A stretch of DNA of 64,000 nucleotides from Flavobacteriales bacterium (GTDB lineage: Bacteria > Bacteroidota > Bacteroidia > Flavobacteriales_F > PHOS-HE28), in contig JACJZH010000003.1 in NCBI GenBank assembly GCA_020635695.1, positions 372,001-436,000 of the forward strand. Direction: 5' to 3'. A program made the translations under genes and the position numbers. Shown in pieces: positions 49,023 to 59,136 of the stretch. The notes beneath the pieces are model-generated. The model was not told the origin of the DNA. It searched no databases and worked only from the letters and a program-made list of their open reading frames with translations. Each line of letters opens with the position of its first letter. Position 1 is the first letter of the stretch.

Positions 49023-49408
49023 GCGTTGCGGATCCGTTCCGCGGTCGCCGCCAGCTGCTCGGGGGTGAACGAAGGCCGGGCGCGGCTGAACTCCATGTCG
49101 TGGACCCCGTCGATGGGGATCAGGTGCACATGGGCATGGGGCACCTCCAGGCCGATCACCGAGACGCCGATGCGTGCGCAGGGCACCACGGCCTCGATCT
49201 TCCGGGCCACCTCCCGGGAAAAGGGCAGGATCCCCGCCAGCAGGTCCTCTTCCAGGTCGAAGAGGTAGTCCACCTCGACCTTGGGGATCACCAAGGTGTG
49301 TCCCTCCCGCAGCGGGTTGATGTCGAGGAACGCCAGGTAGCGGTCGTCCTCGGCCACCCGGTGGCAGGGGATCTCCCCGTTCACGATCCGTGTGAAGATG
49401 CTGGGCAT
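49019..49408 (-). CDS. HIT family nucleotide hydrolase
   Basis: The 129-residue protein is a histidine-triad hydrolase of the Hint branch. It starts FTRIVNGEIPCHRVAEDD and carries the active-site motif HAHVHLIP near residue 95. The family splits nucleoside phosphoramidates and dinucleotide conjugates. The start shares a base with the greA stop (TGATG), a frequent pairing in Bacteroidota. The 3' end overlaps ruvC by 4 bases. Confidence 0.96.
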   Translation of the reverse strand: MPSIFTRIVNGEIPCHRVAEDDRYLAFLDINPLREGHTLVIPKVEVDYLFDLEEDLLAGILPFSREVARKIEAVVPCARIGVSVIGLEVPHAHVHLIPIDGVHDMEFSRARPSFTPEQLAATAERIRNA

Positions 49409-49884
49409 CAGCGGGCGATGGATACGATCTCCAGGCGCATGGTGCTCCCGCTCGGGGTCTCCACCTCGGCCGTCTCGCCCTTCTCCTTGCCCAACAATCC
49501 CTTACCGATGGGTGAGCTCACGCTGATCTTGCCCACCTTGATGTCGGCCTCGCTCTCGGCCACCAGGATGAACTCCCGATGGGTGTCCGAATCCACCATC
49601 CGGACCATGACCTTGGAGTGGATGTAGACCCGGGAATCGTCCAGCTGGTCGGGGTCCACCACGCGTGCGTTGCTCACCAGGGTCTCCAGCTTGGCGATCT
49701 TGGCCTCCAGCAGCCCCTGGGCATCCTTGGCGGCATCGTACTCCGCGTTCTCCGACAGGTCGCCCTTGTCGCGCGCATCGGCGATCTGCTGGGCGATCCG
49801 TTTACGCTCCACGGTCTTCAGCTGGTTGAGCTCGTCGACCAGTTTCTGGAGACCTTCCTCGGTGTAGTAGGCCGTGTTGGACAT
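49408..49884 (-). CDS. greA: Transcription elongation factor GreA
   Basis: The 158-residue protein is GreA, which rescues backtracked RNA polymerase. The N-terminal coiled coil spans residues 10-75 with the tip acidic pair in ARDKGDLSENAEYDAAK (Asp and Glu near 42-45). The C-terminal FKBP-like domain includes ISVSSPIGKGLLGKEKGE. The length is normal. A consensus -7 element lies 50 bases upstream. Confidence 0.98.
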   Translation of the reverse strand: MSNTAYYTEEGLQKLVDELNQLKTVERKRIAQQIADARDKGDLSENAEYDAAKDAQGLLEAKIAKLETLVSNARVVDPDQLDDSRVYIHSKVMVRMVDSDTHREFILVAESEADIKVGKISVSSPIGKGLLGKEKGETAEVETPSGSTMRLEIVSIAR

Positions 49885-49934
49885 GACCGTTGGGTTGTAT
49901 TCAACAGGAAAGAGGACCGAGAGGCCCTCTTTCC

Positions 49935-49942
49935 CAAAGTTA
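49935..49942 (-). promoter_or_regulatory. -7 element for greA-HIT
   Basis: The minus strand reads TAACTTTG, an exact match, 50 bases before the ATG. Confidence 0.6.
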
Positions 49943-49954
49943 CGATGATCGCCC

Positions 49955-51001
49955 TTAGAGACTGATGCTCAGGCCGATGCTGTGCACCCCGGAGAAGGGG
50001 TTGGTGGCCCGGTATCCGTAATCGATGGCGAAGGCCGACTGTTTCTCGTTGCCGAAGGGCAGGTCCACGCTGATCCCTCCGGAGGGGCCGGTGAACACGG
50101 TGGCGCGCTCATCCTCATTGGTCACACCATCCTCCCACAGATAGCCGCCCCGGATGTGGAACATCTTCTTGAAGGCATACTCCACGCCCACGGCGATCTG
50201 GTCGCGGGTGAAGGAGTTGGAGGTGAAATTGGCCGCCAGGGTCATCCGGTGGACCTCCGTGAAGTGGAAGTCATAGCTGGCCCCGATGTTCAACAGGGAG
50301 GGCAGTTCGAAGCGCTCGGACCGTTGCTCCAGGGTGAGCTGGTCACTGCCGGTCACCAAGAGCCCTTGCACGGACATCCCGTCCCCTTCGAAGGCCATGG
50401 GCGGACCCACGTTCTTCAGGGCGATGCCGAAATGGACATTGTCCTGGGGACCGGTCACGTAGTGGATGCCGGCATCGAAGGCCACCCCTTGGGAGCGGAT
50501 GTTCGCGATGCTCTCGGAGATCACACGGACCAGCAGGCCACCGTAGATGCTGTTCGAGAACTCCTTCGAATAGGCGATCCCGATGTTGGCCAGGTTGGGG
50601 CGGAACGTGCCCTGTCCACCTTCGGGAAGGTCCACCGTGGTGACGGGGAGATCACCGAAGGAAAGCACCGTGGCACTGATACCGATCACACCCGACCCGA
50701 TCTTCTGACCGAACCCGAAGGAGTTGATACCGACCCCGGAACCCTCCAGCCAACGCGTGTTGGTGAAGACGAGTTCCGTCTTGCGGACCCGCGACAGACC
50801 GGCGATGTTGCCGAACATGGCCTCCACACCCTGGAGGTCGGCCGTGTTGGCCAGGCTCCAGCCACTGCTTCTGGCCCAGGGGTTGATCAAGAGCTGGGTG
50901 GCGCCAGCAGCGCCGGCCCGATCGGGATTCCCTGCCAGTACCGGAGCCGTCATCATCAGGCTCGTGGCCAGCACGGCGATCGCTCGTTGCATCTTCTTCA
51001 T
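49955..51001 (-). CDS. PorV/PorQ-family outer-membrane protein
   Basis: The 348-residue protein has a signal peptide (MKKMQRAIAVLATSLMMTAPVLA) and long amphipathic strands of an outer-membrane barrel. It matches the PorV/PorQ (UPF0164) family, whose members serve the type IX secretion system as shuttle or attachment proteins. GATQLLINPWARSSGWSLANTAD near residue 35-57 is the family's typical opening (a PorV-like GA...LLI-P-AR). It is the last gene of the TonB-receptor operon, 30 bases after the giant secreted protein. It is likely a paralogue dedicated to that protein rather than the core PorV. An extension to 51028 is possible. Confidence 0.85.
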   Translation of the reverse strand: MKKMQRAIAVLATSLMMTAPVLAGNPDRAGAAGATQLLINPWARSSGWSLANTADLQGVEAMFGNIAGLSRVRKTELVFTNTRWLEGSGVGINSFGFGQKIGSGVIGISATVLSFGDLPVTTVDLPEGGQGTFRPNLANIGIAYSKEFSNSIYGGLLVRVISESIANIRSQGVAFDAGIHYVTGPQDNVHFGIALKNVGPPMAFEGDGMSVQGLLVTGSDQLTLEQRSERFELPSLLNIGASYDFHFTEVHRMTLAANFTSNSFTRDQIAVGVEYAFKKMFHIRGGYLWEDGVTNEDERATVFTGPSGGISVDLPFGNEKQSAFAIDYGYRATNPFSGVHSIGLSISL

Positions 51002-51031
51002 GTTGAGATCTTCACGTAACCTGCTCACGCA

Positions 51032-54000
51032 TCAGAAGTTCTGGAGGTCCACCGGACGGAGCGCACCGAACCATTTCACCACGCGCTCGCACACTCCGGG
51101 CACGTCCACATGGCAGATGTAGACACCACCCGCGATGGGCACATTGCTTTCGTTCTTCAGGTCCCAGTCCAGGAAGGTCAGGTCATTGTCCTTCCTGTAG
51201 CGCCGGACCAGCGTACCGCTCACGTTGTAGATGCTGATCGTACAACGCTGCGGCAGGTTGATGAACTTCACCCGGTTGTCCAACCGGTTGGTCTCATACC
51301 CGCTGTACCCGTAATAGGGGTTCGGAACGACGTCGATCAGGTCACAGGCGCTCTCCGCCACGTCGACCTGCATGGTCTGGGTGGCCAGCGAACCGCTGTT
51401 GAACGCATAGAGACCCAGACCACCGTTGCGTGACGGCGCGATCGTGGGCTGATAGCCGGGATACGGCTCCACGTACTCCTCGTACGGCTTCTCCACGCTC
51501 AACCGGATGCGCACCTCACTGGGGACCAGGCCGTCCTGCGGCGAGAGCATGCTGTAGCCTGGTGCGCACATGGCACCGCTCACCCAGGTACAGGCCCGGA
51601 ACACCCGGATGTAGCTGGTCGTGCTGCCCGTGTTCAATTCCTGGTACAGGAAACGGCCCTCATCGTATTGGGGCATGCGGGTATCATTGGCGGCCTCCCG
51701 ACGGTCGTTCCGGAACACATAGATCCAGTGGTTGCCACCGAACACGGCGCCACCCAGGTCCGTGATCAACTGATCGGTCGGGTTGAAGATCATGTCACGC
51801 CCAATGGCGCCTCCCCAGAAGCTGTTCTCCGAGAAGGCCATGTTCAGGCGCTCACCCGATTCCAGGTCGATGGCATAGCCCGGGAACCACCCCATGCCTT
51901 CAGGCTGTTCGCCGTTCAACGTGGCCTCCGCCTCATTGCATCCAGGCTGTCCGGAGGGGATCCCGTTCTTGTCCACGCTCGGGAAGGGCCGCAGGTCCAT
52001 CTTGTCGGCACCATCAGCGGCCAGGACCGGGTTCTCCTCGTTCTCCAACACACCGGCACGGGTCCACTTGTTCTTGTCCGGGGTCAGCACCACCAGCGTG
52101 CTGCTGATGTTGTTGATCTTGGCGATGTTGATCGTGGAGAGCACGCGCGGAGCACCGGGCTGGAACGCCGTATCACCGCACAAGGGCCAGGGTGCCCAGG
52201 TGCCACCAGCAGGTGCACCCACGTTGGTCCACAGGTCCGTGGGAAGCACGTTCTCGTACACCTCGTCATCGTCCTTGCCCAGGTAATCGTTGAAGGAGTT
52301 GCCGTCCTCGTTCGACGTACCGGAGCGGATCCAGTTGAAGAAGCTCTGGTCCTCTCCATCGGGAACACCGGTCAGCCAGGGCTCTCCCGTGAAGGTCACC
52401 TCGGCCCCCAGGAAGGCCGTGAAATCCCCGTCGTACAGGCGCTGCTCAATGGTCACCGACAGACCCCAATCGAGGATCAGCTGCTCATTGCGTACCTCGA
52501 TGGTGCGGTCACTGTAGACCGTTCCGGGCCCACCCGTCGCGGCCGAATCCAGGTTCACCAGTTTCCAGCGGGTATCGAGCAATTCATCCGGATCATCGGT
52601 GGCCGTGCTGTCCTGGAACCACAGCTCGAAGCGGGCTGCAGGCACCTTCAGCGGATCGACCACCTGGATGCGCACCGGGCCCATATCGGTCCGGTACTTC
52701 AGCTCATCCTGACGCCAGGGAGAACCGTTCATGATCAGGTCCACCGTCGCCTCGGACAGGTCGACTTCCTGACCGCCGTTGCCCTGACCTTCAAGGCGGG
52801 TGATCTGGAACTGATCGCCGTAGTCCGCCGTCTGATAGGTACCGCCGTTCTCCGGAGCGGGCTTGTGCGGAATGCCCACATAGGAACGGATGGAACCGGA
52901 GGCTGCCTTACGGCCGGCCAGGTACGGGAACGGCTGCCCGGTGAGGAGGCTCGAGTTGTAGTCCTCGTAGTTGTTGTAGGCGTAGGCCAGGCAGATGAAG
53001 TAGTAGCTCTTGAAGTTGACCAGGCGCGGATCGCTGCCCGTGGCGAACAGGTCGGTGCTGATGCGCACCGAATGACGGATGCCTTCGTCCGCGCCGTTCA
53101 CCATCTCCGTGGGCACCGGCAGGTTGATCTGCGGGTCCTGGATGTAGTTCACGATCTGTCCGATGCCGTCCTCCACGTCGCACTGGAACACCAGGCGGGC
53201 CTGGTTCACATCACCCAGGTCTGCCACGCTCACGTCCTCGTTGGCCACCTGATAAAGCTGGTAACCTTGGAAGTTGTACGTGCGGTCGGAGGCCGATTCC
53301 GGGATCGTGGGGTCCACCTGCTCGTACTCCTCGTTGATGTTGTTGCCCTGCGGATTGTCGATGTACACGATCAATTCGCGGTCCAGTTCCTGGATGGCGA
53401 TGTCCGGGGCGTCCGGACCGTCCAGGATCTGGAAGCAGTTGTCGAAGAGCGACTGGGCCTTGTCGTCGGCTTTCCGCACCTCGTTCACGCTCTCGAAGGG
53501 ACCTCCTCCGGGAGCACGGGCCCACACGACGCCCACCGTCACGTTGTTGAACGCACCCGGCTCCAGCGTGAAGGGGCCGGCGCTTTGGATGAAGCGACGA
53601 TCGTCAGGGTCGTTACCCTCGGATTCCTCCGTCCAAACGTCCCCTTGAACGGCCCCGCCGGTACCCCAGCCAAGCGGGTCGCTGTCGCCAGGGAACATGT
53701 AGAATGCCGGCGTGTTCGGGTCGGCGTCCGGGTCCGAGATGTGGCCCGTGCCCCCGTACAGGTTCGGGGAATTGTCCTTCCAGATGGCACGCAGGTAGTT
53801 GTAGTACTGGATGGCCACGGACGGGTCACCGGTGACACCGCTGTTGTTGTTGTGGTACAGGAAGGCGCGCATGCCGAAGCGCTCGTTGTCCTCCACACCA
53901 TCGCCATAGCCGATACCGATGCCCTTGTAGGGAATGCCCAGCGAGTCCACCGCATCGCCGATGTTGGTCGTCAATGGGTTGTCGATGTTGTCATAATCCT

Positions 54001-55129
54001 GGAACGGACCTTCGAAGAAGTCCACACCGATCGCAGGCGGCTGCAGGCCATAGCCCGGGTACCCGTTGCAGCCTTCATCGTTGTTGTCACCGTTGTAGCC
54101 GTACCCGAGTCCGCGCTGCACGTCGCAACCGACGAAATCATCATCCGAACAACCGAGGTCCACGTCCACCCACTGTCCGAAGTAGGTGTTCAGCAGGGTC
54201 TGTGTACCCTGGTTGATCAGCACATAGTTGTAGAAGGTCATGTTGTTGACCTCGTCGTTCGTGCTGAAGGCGAAAGCCTGCGCACGGATCTCCATGCCGA
54301 TCGGCAGACCGCCGGATTCCGTATGGGCGTTCCCTTTGTCGTTGAACACCCACCAGATGTTCTCGTCACCGAACAGGGGCACGGGATCCTCCCGGAACTT
54401 GTTCTTGCAGTCGATCACTCCGTCCAGGTCGTAACCGGGGTAGTCACCGTCCGTGGGCTGGTAGTCACCATCCCCATTGTAATCGAAGAACGGCGCCAGA
54501 TAGAGGGACTGGCCCAGGGCCACGTTCCCGATGGCAGGCCATTCGAAGAACACCGGAGGGATCGTGTAGCCGTCCTCGAAGATGTCGTTCACCTCACAAT
54601 CCGGATCGTTCAGGCAGGTGAAATAGACATCGTGCAGCTGGGCGTCCTGTCGCCGGGTCTTCCAGGTGCGGTCGAACGCGATGCAGGTCTCGGACGTGAC
54701 GGAAGCATCACCGGTCGTGGTCAACGGACCCGGCCAGTAGTCGTTACCCACCTGGCGGAAGCGCACGGCAGCCAGCTTCAACTGGTTGTCGGGCGAGAAT
54801 CCACCCATCCAGAGGGCCCCGGCAAAGAGCGAGTGGGCCCCGGAACGGTCCGGGGTCTTCGGCACTTCATAGGCGGGTCCACCGGGAGAGCTCCGGCGCT
54901 GCCACATGTTGCCACCCGTCTCGATCTGGGTACGCACGTTGTTCAGTTCCAACTCCGCAATGGCCGTGGAAGGCGAACAGCCAGCGCCTTTCGGCTGTGC
55001 CGATGCCCTGTTGCCCGCTTGCTCCGAGCGACCATCCTTGTGTTCTCGGGCCTGGACGCCAAGCGTGAGCAGGAGCGCCAGTGGGATCGCGATCGTTCTG
55101 GTAAGGTTCATGCGATCGATGCCTTTCAT
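51032..55129 (-). CDS. Giant secreted surface protein, probable T9SS client
   Basis: The 1365-residue protein has a signal peptide (NLTRTIAIPLALLLTLGVQA). The body is rich in Asp, Asn, Tyr and Gly with no catalytic motif that I recognise. Acidic stretches such as DYNGDGDYQPTDGDYPGYDLDG near residue 220 look like calcium-binding loops. The last 85 residues (VVPNPYYGYSGYE ... VRRYRKDNDLTFLDWDLKNES ... GGVYICHVDVPG) resemble a T9SS C-terminal sorting domain. The gene lies 16 bases after the TonB receptor gene and 30 before the PorV-like gene. An ATG at 55111 is an alternative start. A role with the receptor at the cell surface is inferred from the operon. Confidence 0.8.
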   Translation of the reverse strand: MKGIDRMNLTRTIAIPLALLLTLGVQAREHKDGRSEQAGNRASAQPKGAGCSPSTAIAELELNNVRTQIETGGNMWQRRSSPGGPAYEVPKTPDRSGAHSLFAGALWMGGFSPDNQLKLAAVRFRQVGNDYWPGPLTTTGDASVTSETCIAFDRTWKTRRQDAQLHDVYFTCLNDPDCEVNDIFEDGYTIPPVFFEWPAIGNVALGQSLYLAPFFDYNGDGDYQPTDGDYPGYDLDGVIDCKNKFREDPVPLFGDENIWWVFNDKGNAHTESGGLPIGMEIRAQAFAFSTNDEVNNMTFYNYVLINQGTQTLLNTYFGQWVDVDLGCSDDDFVGCDVQRGLGYGYNGDNNDEGCNGYPGYGLQPPAIGVDFFEGPFQDYDNIDNPLTTNIGDAVDSLGIPYKGIGIGYGDGVEDNERFGMRAFLYHNNNSGVTGDPSVAIQYYNYLRAIWKDNSPNLYGGTGHISDPDADPNTPAFYMFPGDSDPLGWGTGGAVQGDVWTEESEGNDPDDRRFIQSAGPFTLEPGAFNNVTVGVVWARAPGGGPFESVNEVRKADDKAQSLFDNCFQILDGPDAPDIAIQELDRELIVYIDNPQGNNINEEYEQVDPTIPESASDRTYNFQGYQLYQVANEDVSVADLGDVNQARLVFQCDVEDGIGQIVNYIQDPQINLPVPTEMVNGADEGIRHSVRISTDLFATGSDPRLVNFKSYYFICLAYAYNNYEDYNSSLLTGQPFPYLAGRKAASGSIRSYVGIPHKPAPENGGTYQTADYGDQFQITRLEGQGNGGQEVDLSEATVDLIMNGSPWRQDELKYRTDMGPVRIQVVDPLKVPAARFELWFQDSTATDDPDELLDTRWKLVNLDSAATGGPGTVYSDRTIEVRNEQLILDWGLSVTIEQRLYDGDFTAFLGAEVTFTGEPWLTGVPDGEDQSFFNWIRSGTSNEDGNSFNDYLGKDDDEVYENVLPTDLWTNVGAPAGGTWAPWPLCGDTAFQPGAPRVLSTINIAKINNISSTLVVLTPDKNKWTRAGVLENEENPVLAADGADKMDLRPFPSVDKNGIPSGQPGCNEAEATLNGEQPEGMGWFPGYAIDLESGERLNMAFSENSFWGGAIGRDMIFNPTDQLITDLGGAVFGGNHWIYVFRNDRREAANDTRMPQYDEGRFLYQELNTGSTTSYIRVFRACTWVSGAMCAPGYSMLSPQDGLVPSEVRIRLSVEKPYEEYVEPYPGYQPTIAPSRNGGLGLYAFNSGSLATQTMQVDVAESACDLIDVVPNPYYGYSGYETNRLDNRVKFINLPQRCTISIYNVSGTLVRRYRKDNDLTFLDWDLKNESNVPIAGGVYICHVDVPGVCERVVKWFGALRPVDLQNF

Positions 55130-55145
55130 GTTGAGCTGGCGGTGT

Positions 55146-58100
55146 TTAGAAATCGAAACGCACACCGAGGCGAATGGTGCGCGGAGCCCCATAGAAGAAC
55201 GGGTTGTCCACCTTCAGGGCATAAAGTTCACGGTAGGATTGCGGATCGGTCTGGAGGTCGATCTCGTTCTGGAAGTCAGGTGCGGCCAGGTAGCCGTCGT
55301 CGTCCGGGGAACCGGTGTACCGCCAGACACCCGTGATGTTCTGGGTGTTGAACACGTTGGTCACCAGCAGATAGATGTTCAGGTTGGCCGAACGCGCCTT
55401 GTCGCCGTCCTTGCCTCCGAAGGAAAGGGGCACATCGCGATCCAACTGCAGGTCCGTGGTGAACTGCCACGGCAACCGGCTGCCGTTGATGGAGCCCTCG
55501 AGGCGGCTCTGGCCGATGCCAGCACCTTCGTTCACCACACGGCTGCTCGCGCTGTACGGGATACCACTGCCGAGGATGTTCACCACGTTCAGACCGGTGC
55601 GCTGGAAGATCGGCTTGCCGAAGAGCATGGGACCGTTGTAGTCCTTGCCGTCCCCATAGCGGAAGTCGAAGGTGGCCTGCACCCGGTGGCGCTGGTCGTA
55701 GTTCAGCGGGTTGATGGTGCGCAGGTTGTTCTGGCCCGCATTGATCAGGCTCAAGCTCGTGTTGGGGTCGGACCCGGTACCATCGGCGAACTGCAGCGTG
55801 TAGCTGGCCTTCAACCAGACGTTGCCCGTGCGGCGCAGGTCGTAGGTCAGGGTCAGGCCCTTCACCGTACCGAAGTCGAAGTTGTCGTAGGTACGATAGC
55901 TCACCGGCCAGGCCTCCGTCACGTTCCGGATCTGGATCTGGTCGCGCAGCTCACGATAGAAGGCCGCGATCTTCAAGGAAGAGGACTTGGACAGCACCTG
56001 CTGGAAGCCCAGTTCGTAGTCGATCGTTTTCGTCGGGCTCAGGTTCGGGTTGTTCAGGATGGCGTTGGTGTTCTCGATGTACGCGTACCCGAGCAGGTCC
56101 AGGCGCCCGGCACTGGTCGGACGCTGGGTCAGCACATCATAGTGCGCGAAGAACACCGCCTCGTCGGAGATCGGGAAGGAGAACGCGATCCGGGGCATCA
56201 CATTGACCACGGGCTTGTAGTCCTCGAACGCTTCGCGGCGCAGCTTCGACCCTGGCAGGCTGCCGTCCGGATCGGTGTCATAGTCCACCAGATAGGGAGC
56301 GATGCCTTCGGCCGTCCGAAGCACACGCGGGTCGCTCAGCACAGCGCCCTGGGCATTGTACCAGGTGTCGCCATCGCGATAACCGACCACCGAGGTGGGG
56401 CTGTTGATGTTGTCCACGTACACCACGAAGTCGTCGCCGATGTTCCCCGGACGGTTGGCCAGTTCACCCGCCACTGCGGAGTTCGGCACGGCGGAACCCG
56501 CCGTGTAGGCCGGGCGCCAGAGGTAGGGATCGCTCAGCACGTTCTGGTTCGCATCCCAGCGGTCCACGCGCACACCCACGTTGAAGATGATGTCGTCGAA
56601 CGCGAACTTGTCCATGACGTAACCGGCCATGTAGATGGGCTGGTACGGGGCCTGGACGCGCGTGAACTGACCATCCTCCTGCTCCAGGAAGAAATCGTCG
56701 AAGCTCGGACGGCCGGTGATCTTGTTACCCCGGTGATCGTAACCGTAGTAGTTCACGATGCCCTGACCGAAGTTCAGCAGCTCATCGGCACTGAACATGT
56801 CGATCGAGTAGACCGACGGGGCCAGTGCGTCCACGTCCACGAAATCGGTTCCCCGGACGTCCAGGCCGAGCGCTTCACGCAGGTTGGCATCGAAGTACGT
56901 CTGGTCGTCGCCCACCAGACGGTCGTAGGTGATGAAGGGGATCGTGCCCAGCAGGTACGTGACCGTTGAATCGCTGCGGTCCAGTTCCTGAAGGTGGAAG
57001 TTGGCCAGCTGCCTGGCCCGGGTCCACAGACCGGCGGGGGCCAGGTTGTAATTGCGCTGGGTCAGTTGCTCGTACTCGACCCCGATGCTGACCGCATGCT
57101 CGCCGATGTCCGCGGAACCGATCGCGGAGATCCGGATCTGGTCCGTCTGGAAACGCCTGAACTCGCCTCCGTTGGGATCATCGATGAGGCCGATGTTGTT
57201 CCACAGACCATACAGGCTTGCCGGACGATCGCCGTTCAGCAGACCGTTCCGGGCACGGATCTCGTTGAAGTTCGAGTATGGCCCGGGCTCACCTCCACCG
57301 AAGATGTTGAACGGCTGTTGCTCGAAGAGCTGGAAGTACTGCGTGCCGTAAGCGGTCAGTTCGGGGTTCACCGTACCCGGGCTGAAGGTGACCAAGGTGT
57401 CCATGAATCCGTCCTGGACGAAGGCCTGACGGGCACCGTCGTAGGTGAAATTGTCCATCCGGTACGTGTCGTACCTACCGATGTAACCGTAGTCGAACAG
57501 GTTCTCACCATGCTCGGGGTCCTCGACCTTCTGCTCGCGCTTGGAGTAGTCCACCTGGATGGTGTAGAAGGCATTGCGGATGGCGGAACGGTCCTCCTCT
57601 CCGTCCTCCTGACGGGCATTGAACCGCTGGGTGAACTTCCCGAACACGCGCCAGGTCAGGTCCTTGTAGCGTGGGTTGTTGTCGGCGTTCAGCAGCGAGT
57701 TGTTGCGCCAGAAGAGCTGGCGGTCATCGTAGTCCACCGATCCCCCGAACGTCAGGTTGATCGTGGGCGTGGTGGTGATGTCCAGCTTACCCGCTGCCAG
57801 GTAGGAGGTCCGGGCGGCGTTCTGCCGGGTCTTCAGGGTCTCGATATCGGACTCCCGGAGGTAGTCACTGCTGTAGACCACCGCATCGCTGCCGGCGAGG
57901 TCCCGGATCTGCAGCGGATTGGCGAGCAGCTCATCCCGCACCTCGGGCTTCACCCGCAGGTCACCGGTATAGAGCGGACCACCGTCCTGCACGTTGGTGA
58001 ACTGACCGGAAAGGAAGAAGCCCATGAGGGGCTTGGTCTTGTTCCCGACGGAATCCTTCTGGAAGAAGATCGGGCCGGACAGACTGGCCTCCAGCTGGTT

Positions 58101-58886
58101 GAAGGCGAACTTGTCCAGACCATAGATGTCCGTGATGTCCTCACCGACCTTGTAGCCCGAGGTCAGGTAGTCCACACCACCGAAGAAGGTCCGGCTGGGA
58201 CCCCGGGTGGTGATGTTCACCAGGCCACCGGTCACATCGCCGTAGTTGGCGGGCACCCCCCCGGTGATCACCTGGACCTCCTCGATGGCGCTCTTGGGCA
58301 GGCCCGTGCCAGCACCGGCGGGCACTTTCACCCCATCGATGTAGTAATAGGTATTCTCCGAGCGTGCTCCACGGATACTGATGCCACCTCCCGTACCGGC
58401 ATCGCTCGTACCGCCCACGGTGGTGGCGATCGATGCGGCCGAACGGCCCGGCATGCGGGCGATGTCCTCGCGGGTCACGGTACCACCCGAGGCGCCTCCG
58501 TCCTTGTCGATCAGCGGCACGGTGTACTGCACCACCTCGAACTCCGTCAGCTCGATCCCGGAGGTGAGCTGGATGTCCAGGAAGGTGATCTTGTTGCTGT
58601 TGATCACCACGCCCTCCTGGCGCTGCGGCTGATAGCCGACATAACTGACGATCACCGAGTACGTGCCCGGGGGGATCGGCTTGATGTCGTACTTGCCATC
58701 GAAGTCGGAGGTTCCACCGGCCGCCTGCGTGCCTTTGTTGTCCACCACCACGTTCACGAACGGAAGTGGTTCACCCGACTCCTTGTCGGTGATCGTTCCG
58801 CGGAGGCTACCCGTGCCCACCTGGGCCTGAAGGGTGACCGCACCAATGAACGATAGGACAGCTGTGGAGAATAGCCTTCTCACCAT
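55146..58886 (-). CDS. TonB-dependent outer-membrane receptor with carboxypeptidase-regulatory-like domain
   Basis: The 1246-residue protein has a signal peptide (residues 1-22). A carboxypeptidase-regulatory-like beta-sandwich follows at about 25-110 (GSLRGTITDKESGEPLPFVNVVV ... PPGTYSVIVSYVGYQ). The plug domain starts near residue 125 (VTREDIARMPGRSAASIATT ... IRGARSENTYYYIDGVKVP ... IEEVQVITGGVPANYGDVTGG). The remaining 1000 residues form the barrel, ending in Phe (RLGVRFDF). It should import a nutrient across the outer membrane with TonB energy. It lacks a SusD partner; instead the giant secreted protein and a PorV-like barrel follow. The ATG at 58886 is used because the -7 element is at 58932. 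Confidence 0.94.
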   Translation of the reverse strand: MVRRLFSTAVLSFIGAVTLQAQVGTGSLRGTITDKESGEPLPFVNVVVDNKGTQAAGGTSDFDGKYDIKPIPPGTYSVIVSYVGYQPQRQEGVVINSNKITFLDIQLTSGIELTEFEVVQYTVPLIDKDGGASGGTVTREDIARMPGRSAASIATTVGGTSDAGTGGGISIRGARSENTYYYIDGVKVPAGAGTGLPKSAIEEVQVITGGVPANYGDVTGGLVNITTRGPSRTFFGGVDYLTSGYKVGEDITDIYGLDKFAFNQLEASLSGPIFFQKDSVGNKTKPLMGFFLSGQFTNVQDGGPLYTGDLRVKPEVRDELLANPLQIRDLAGSDAVVYSSDYLRESDIETLKTRQNAARTSYLAAGKLDITTTPTINLTFGGSVDYDDRQLFWRNNSLLNADNNPRYKDLTWRVFGKFTQRFNARQEDGEEDRSAIRNAFYTIQVDYSKREQKVEDPEHGENLFDYGYIGRYDTYRMDNFTYDGARQAFVQDGFMDTLVTFSPGTVNPELTAYGTQYFQLFEQQPFNIFGGGEPGPYSNFNEIRARNGLLNGDRPASLYGLWNNIGLIDDPNGGEFRRFQTDQIRISAIGSADIGEHAVSIGVEYEQLTQRNYNLAPAGLWTRARQLANFHLQELDRSDSTVTYLLGTIPFITYDRLVGDDQTYFDANLREALGLDVRGTDFVDVDALAPSVYSIDMFSADELLNFGQGIVNYYGYDHRGNKITGRPSFDDFFLEQEDGQFTRVQAPYQPIYMAGYVMDKFAFDDIIFNVGVRVDRWDANQNVLSDPYLWRPAYTAGSAVPNSAVAGELANRPGNIGDDFVVYVDNINSPTSVVGYRDGDTWYNAQGAVLSDPRVLRTAEGIAPYLVDYDTDPDGSLPGSKLRREAFEDYKPVVNVMPRIAFSFPISDEAVFFAHYDVLTQRPTSAGRLDLLGYAYIENTNAILNNPNLSPTKTIDYELGFQQVLSKSSSLKIAAFYRELRDQIQIRNVTEAWPVSYRTYDNFDFGTVKGLTLTYDLRRTGNVWLKASYTLQFADGTGSDPNTSLSLINAGQNNLRTINPLNYDQRHRVQATFDFRYGDGKDYNGPMLFGKPIFQRTGLNVVNILGSGIPYSASSRVVNEGAGIGQSRLEGSINGSRLPWQFTTDLQLDRDVPLSFGGKDGDKARSANLNIYLLVTNVFNTQNITGVWRYTGSPDDDGYLAAPDFQNEIDLQTDPQSYRELYALKVDNPFFYGAPRTIRLGVRFDF

Positions 58887-58931
58887 CAACGAAAGGTTTA
58901 ACGTTCTGCGTCTCTGCGCAACGAGGGGCGG

Positions 58932-58939
58932 TAAAGATA
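58932..58939 (-). promoter_or_regulatory. -7 element for the TonB-receptor operon
   Basis: The minus strand reads TATCTTTA, one mismatch from the consensus, 45 bases before the ATG. The 250-base gap up to 59137 holds no gene. Confidence 0.5.
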
Positions 58940-59136
58940 GAAAGATCCCGGTATCGCAATACCTTCGGAAAGCCGCGCCAGACGGACCTTTCCGGAGGAC
59001 CGCCCACCGGGGCCGTCCACGGGCGGGCACTGGATCGCTTCACCTGGGATCAACATGGGGGCAAGATATCGAACCAAGGGCGCCATCATGCAAATCCGAT
59101 CCGCCAACCCTGGCCCCGACTATACAAGTCCCAACC

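Noticed and set aside
51668..55336. 1222-codon plus-strand open frame
   Set aside because: It is antisense to the giant secreted protein and has the Val/His/Arg bias of a shadow frame; no signal peptide or domain is visible.
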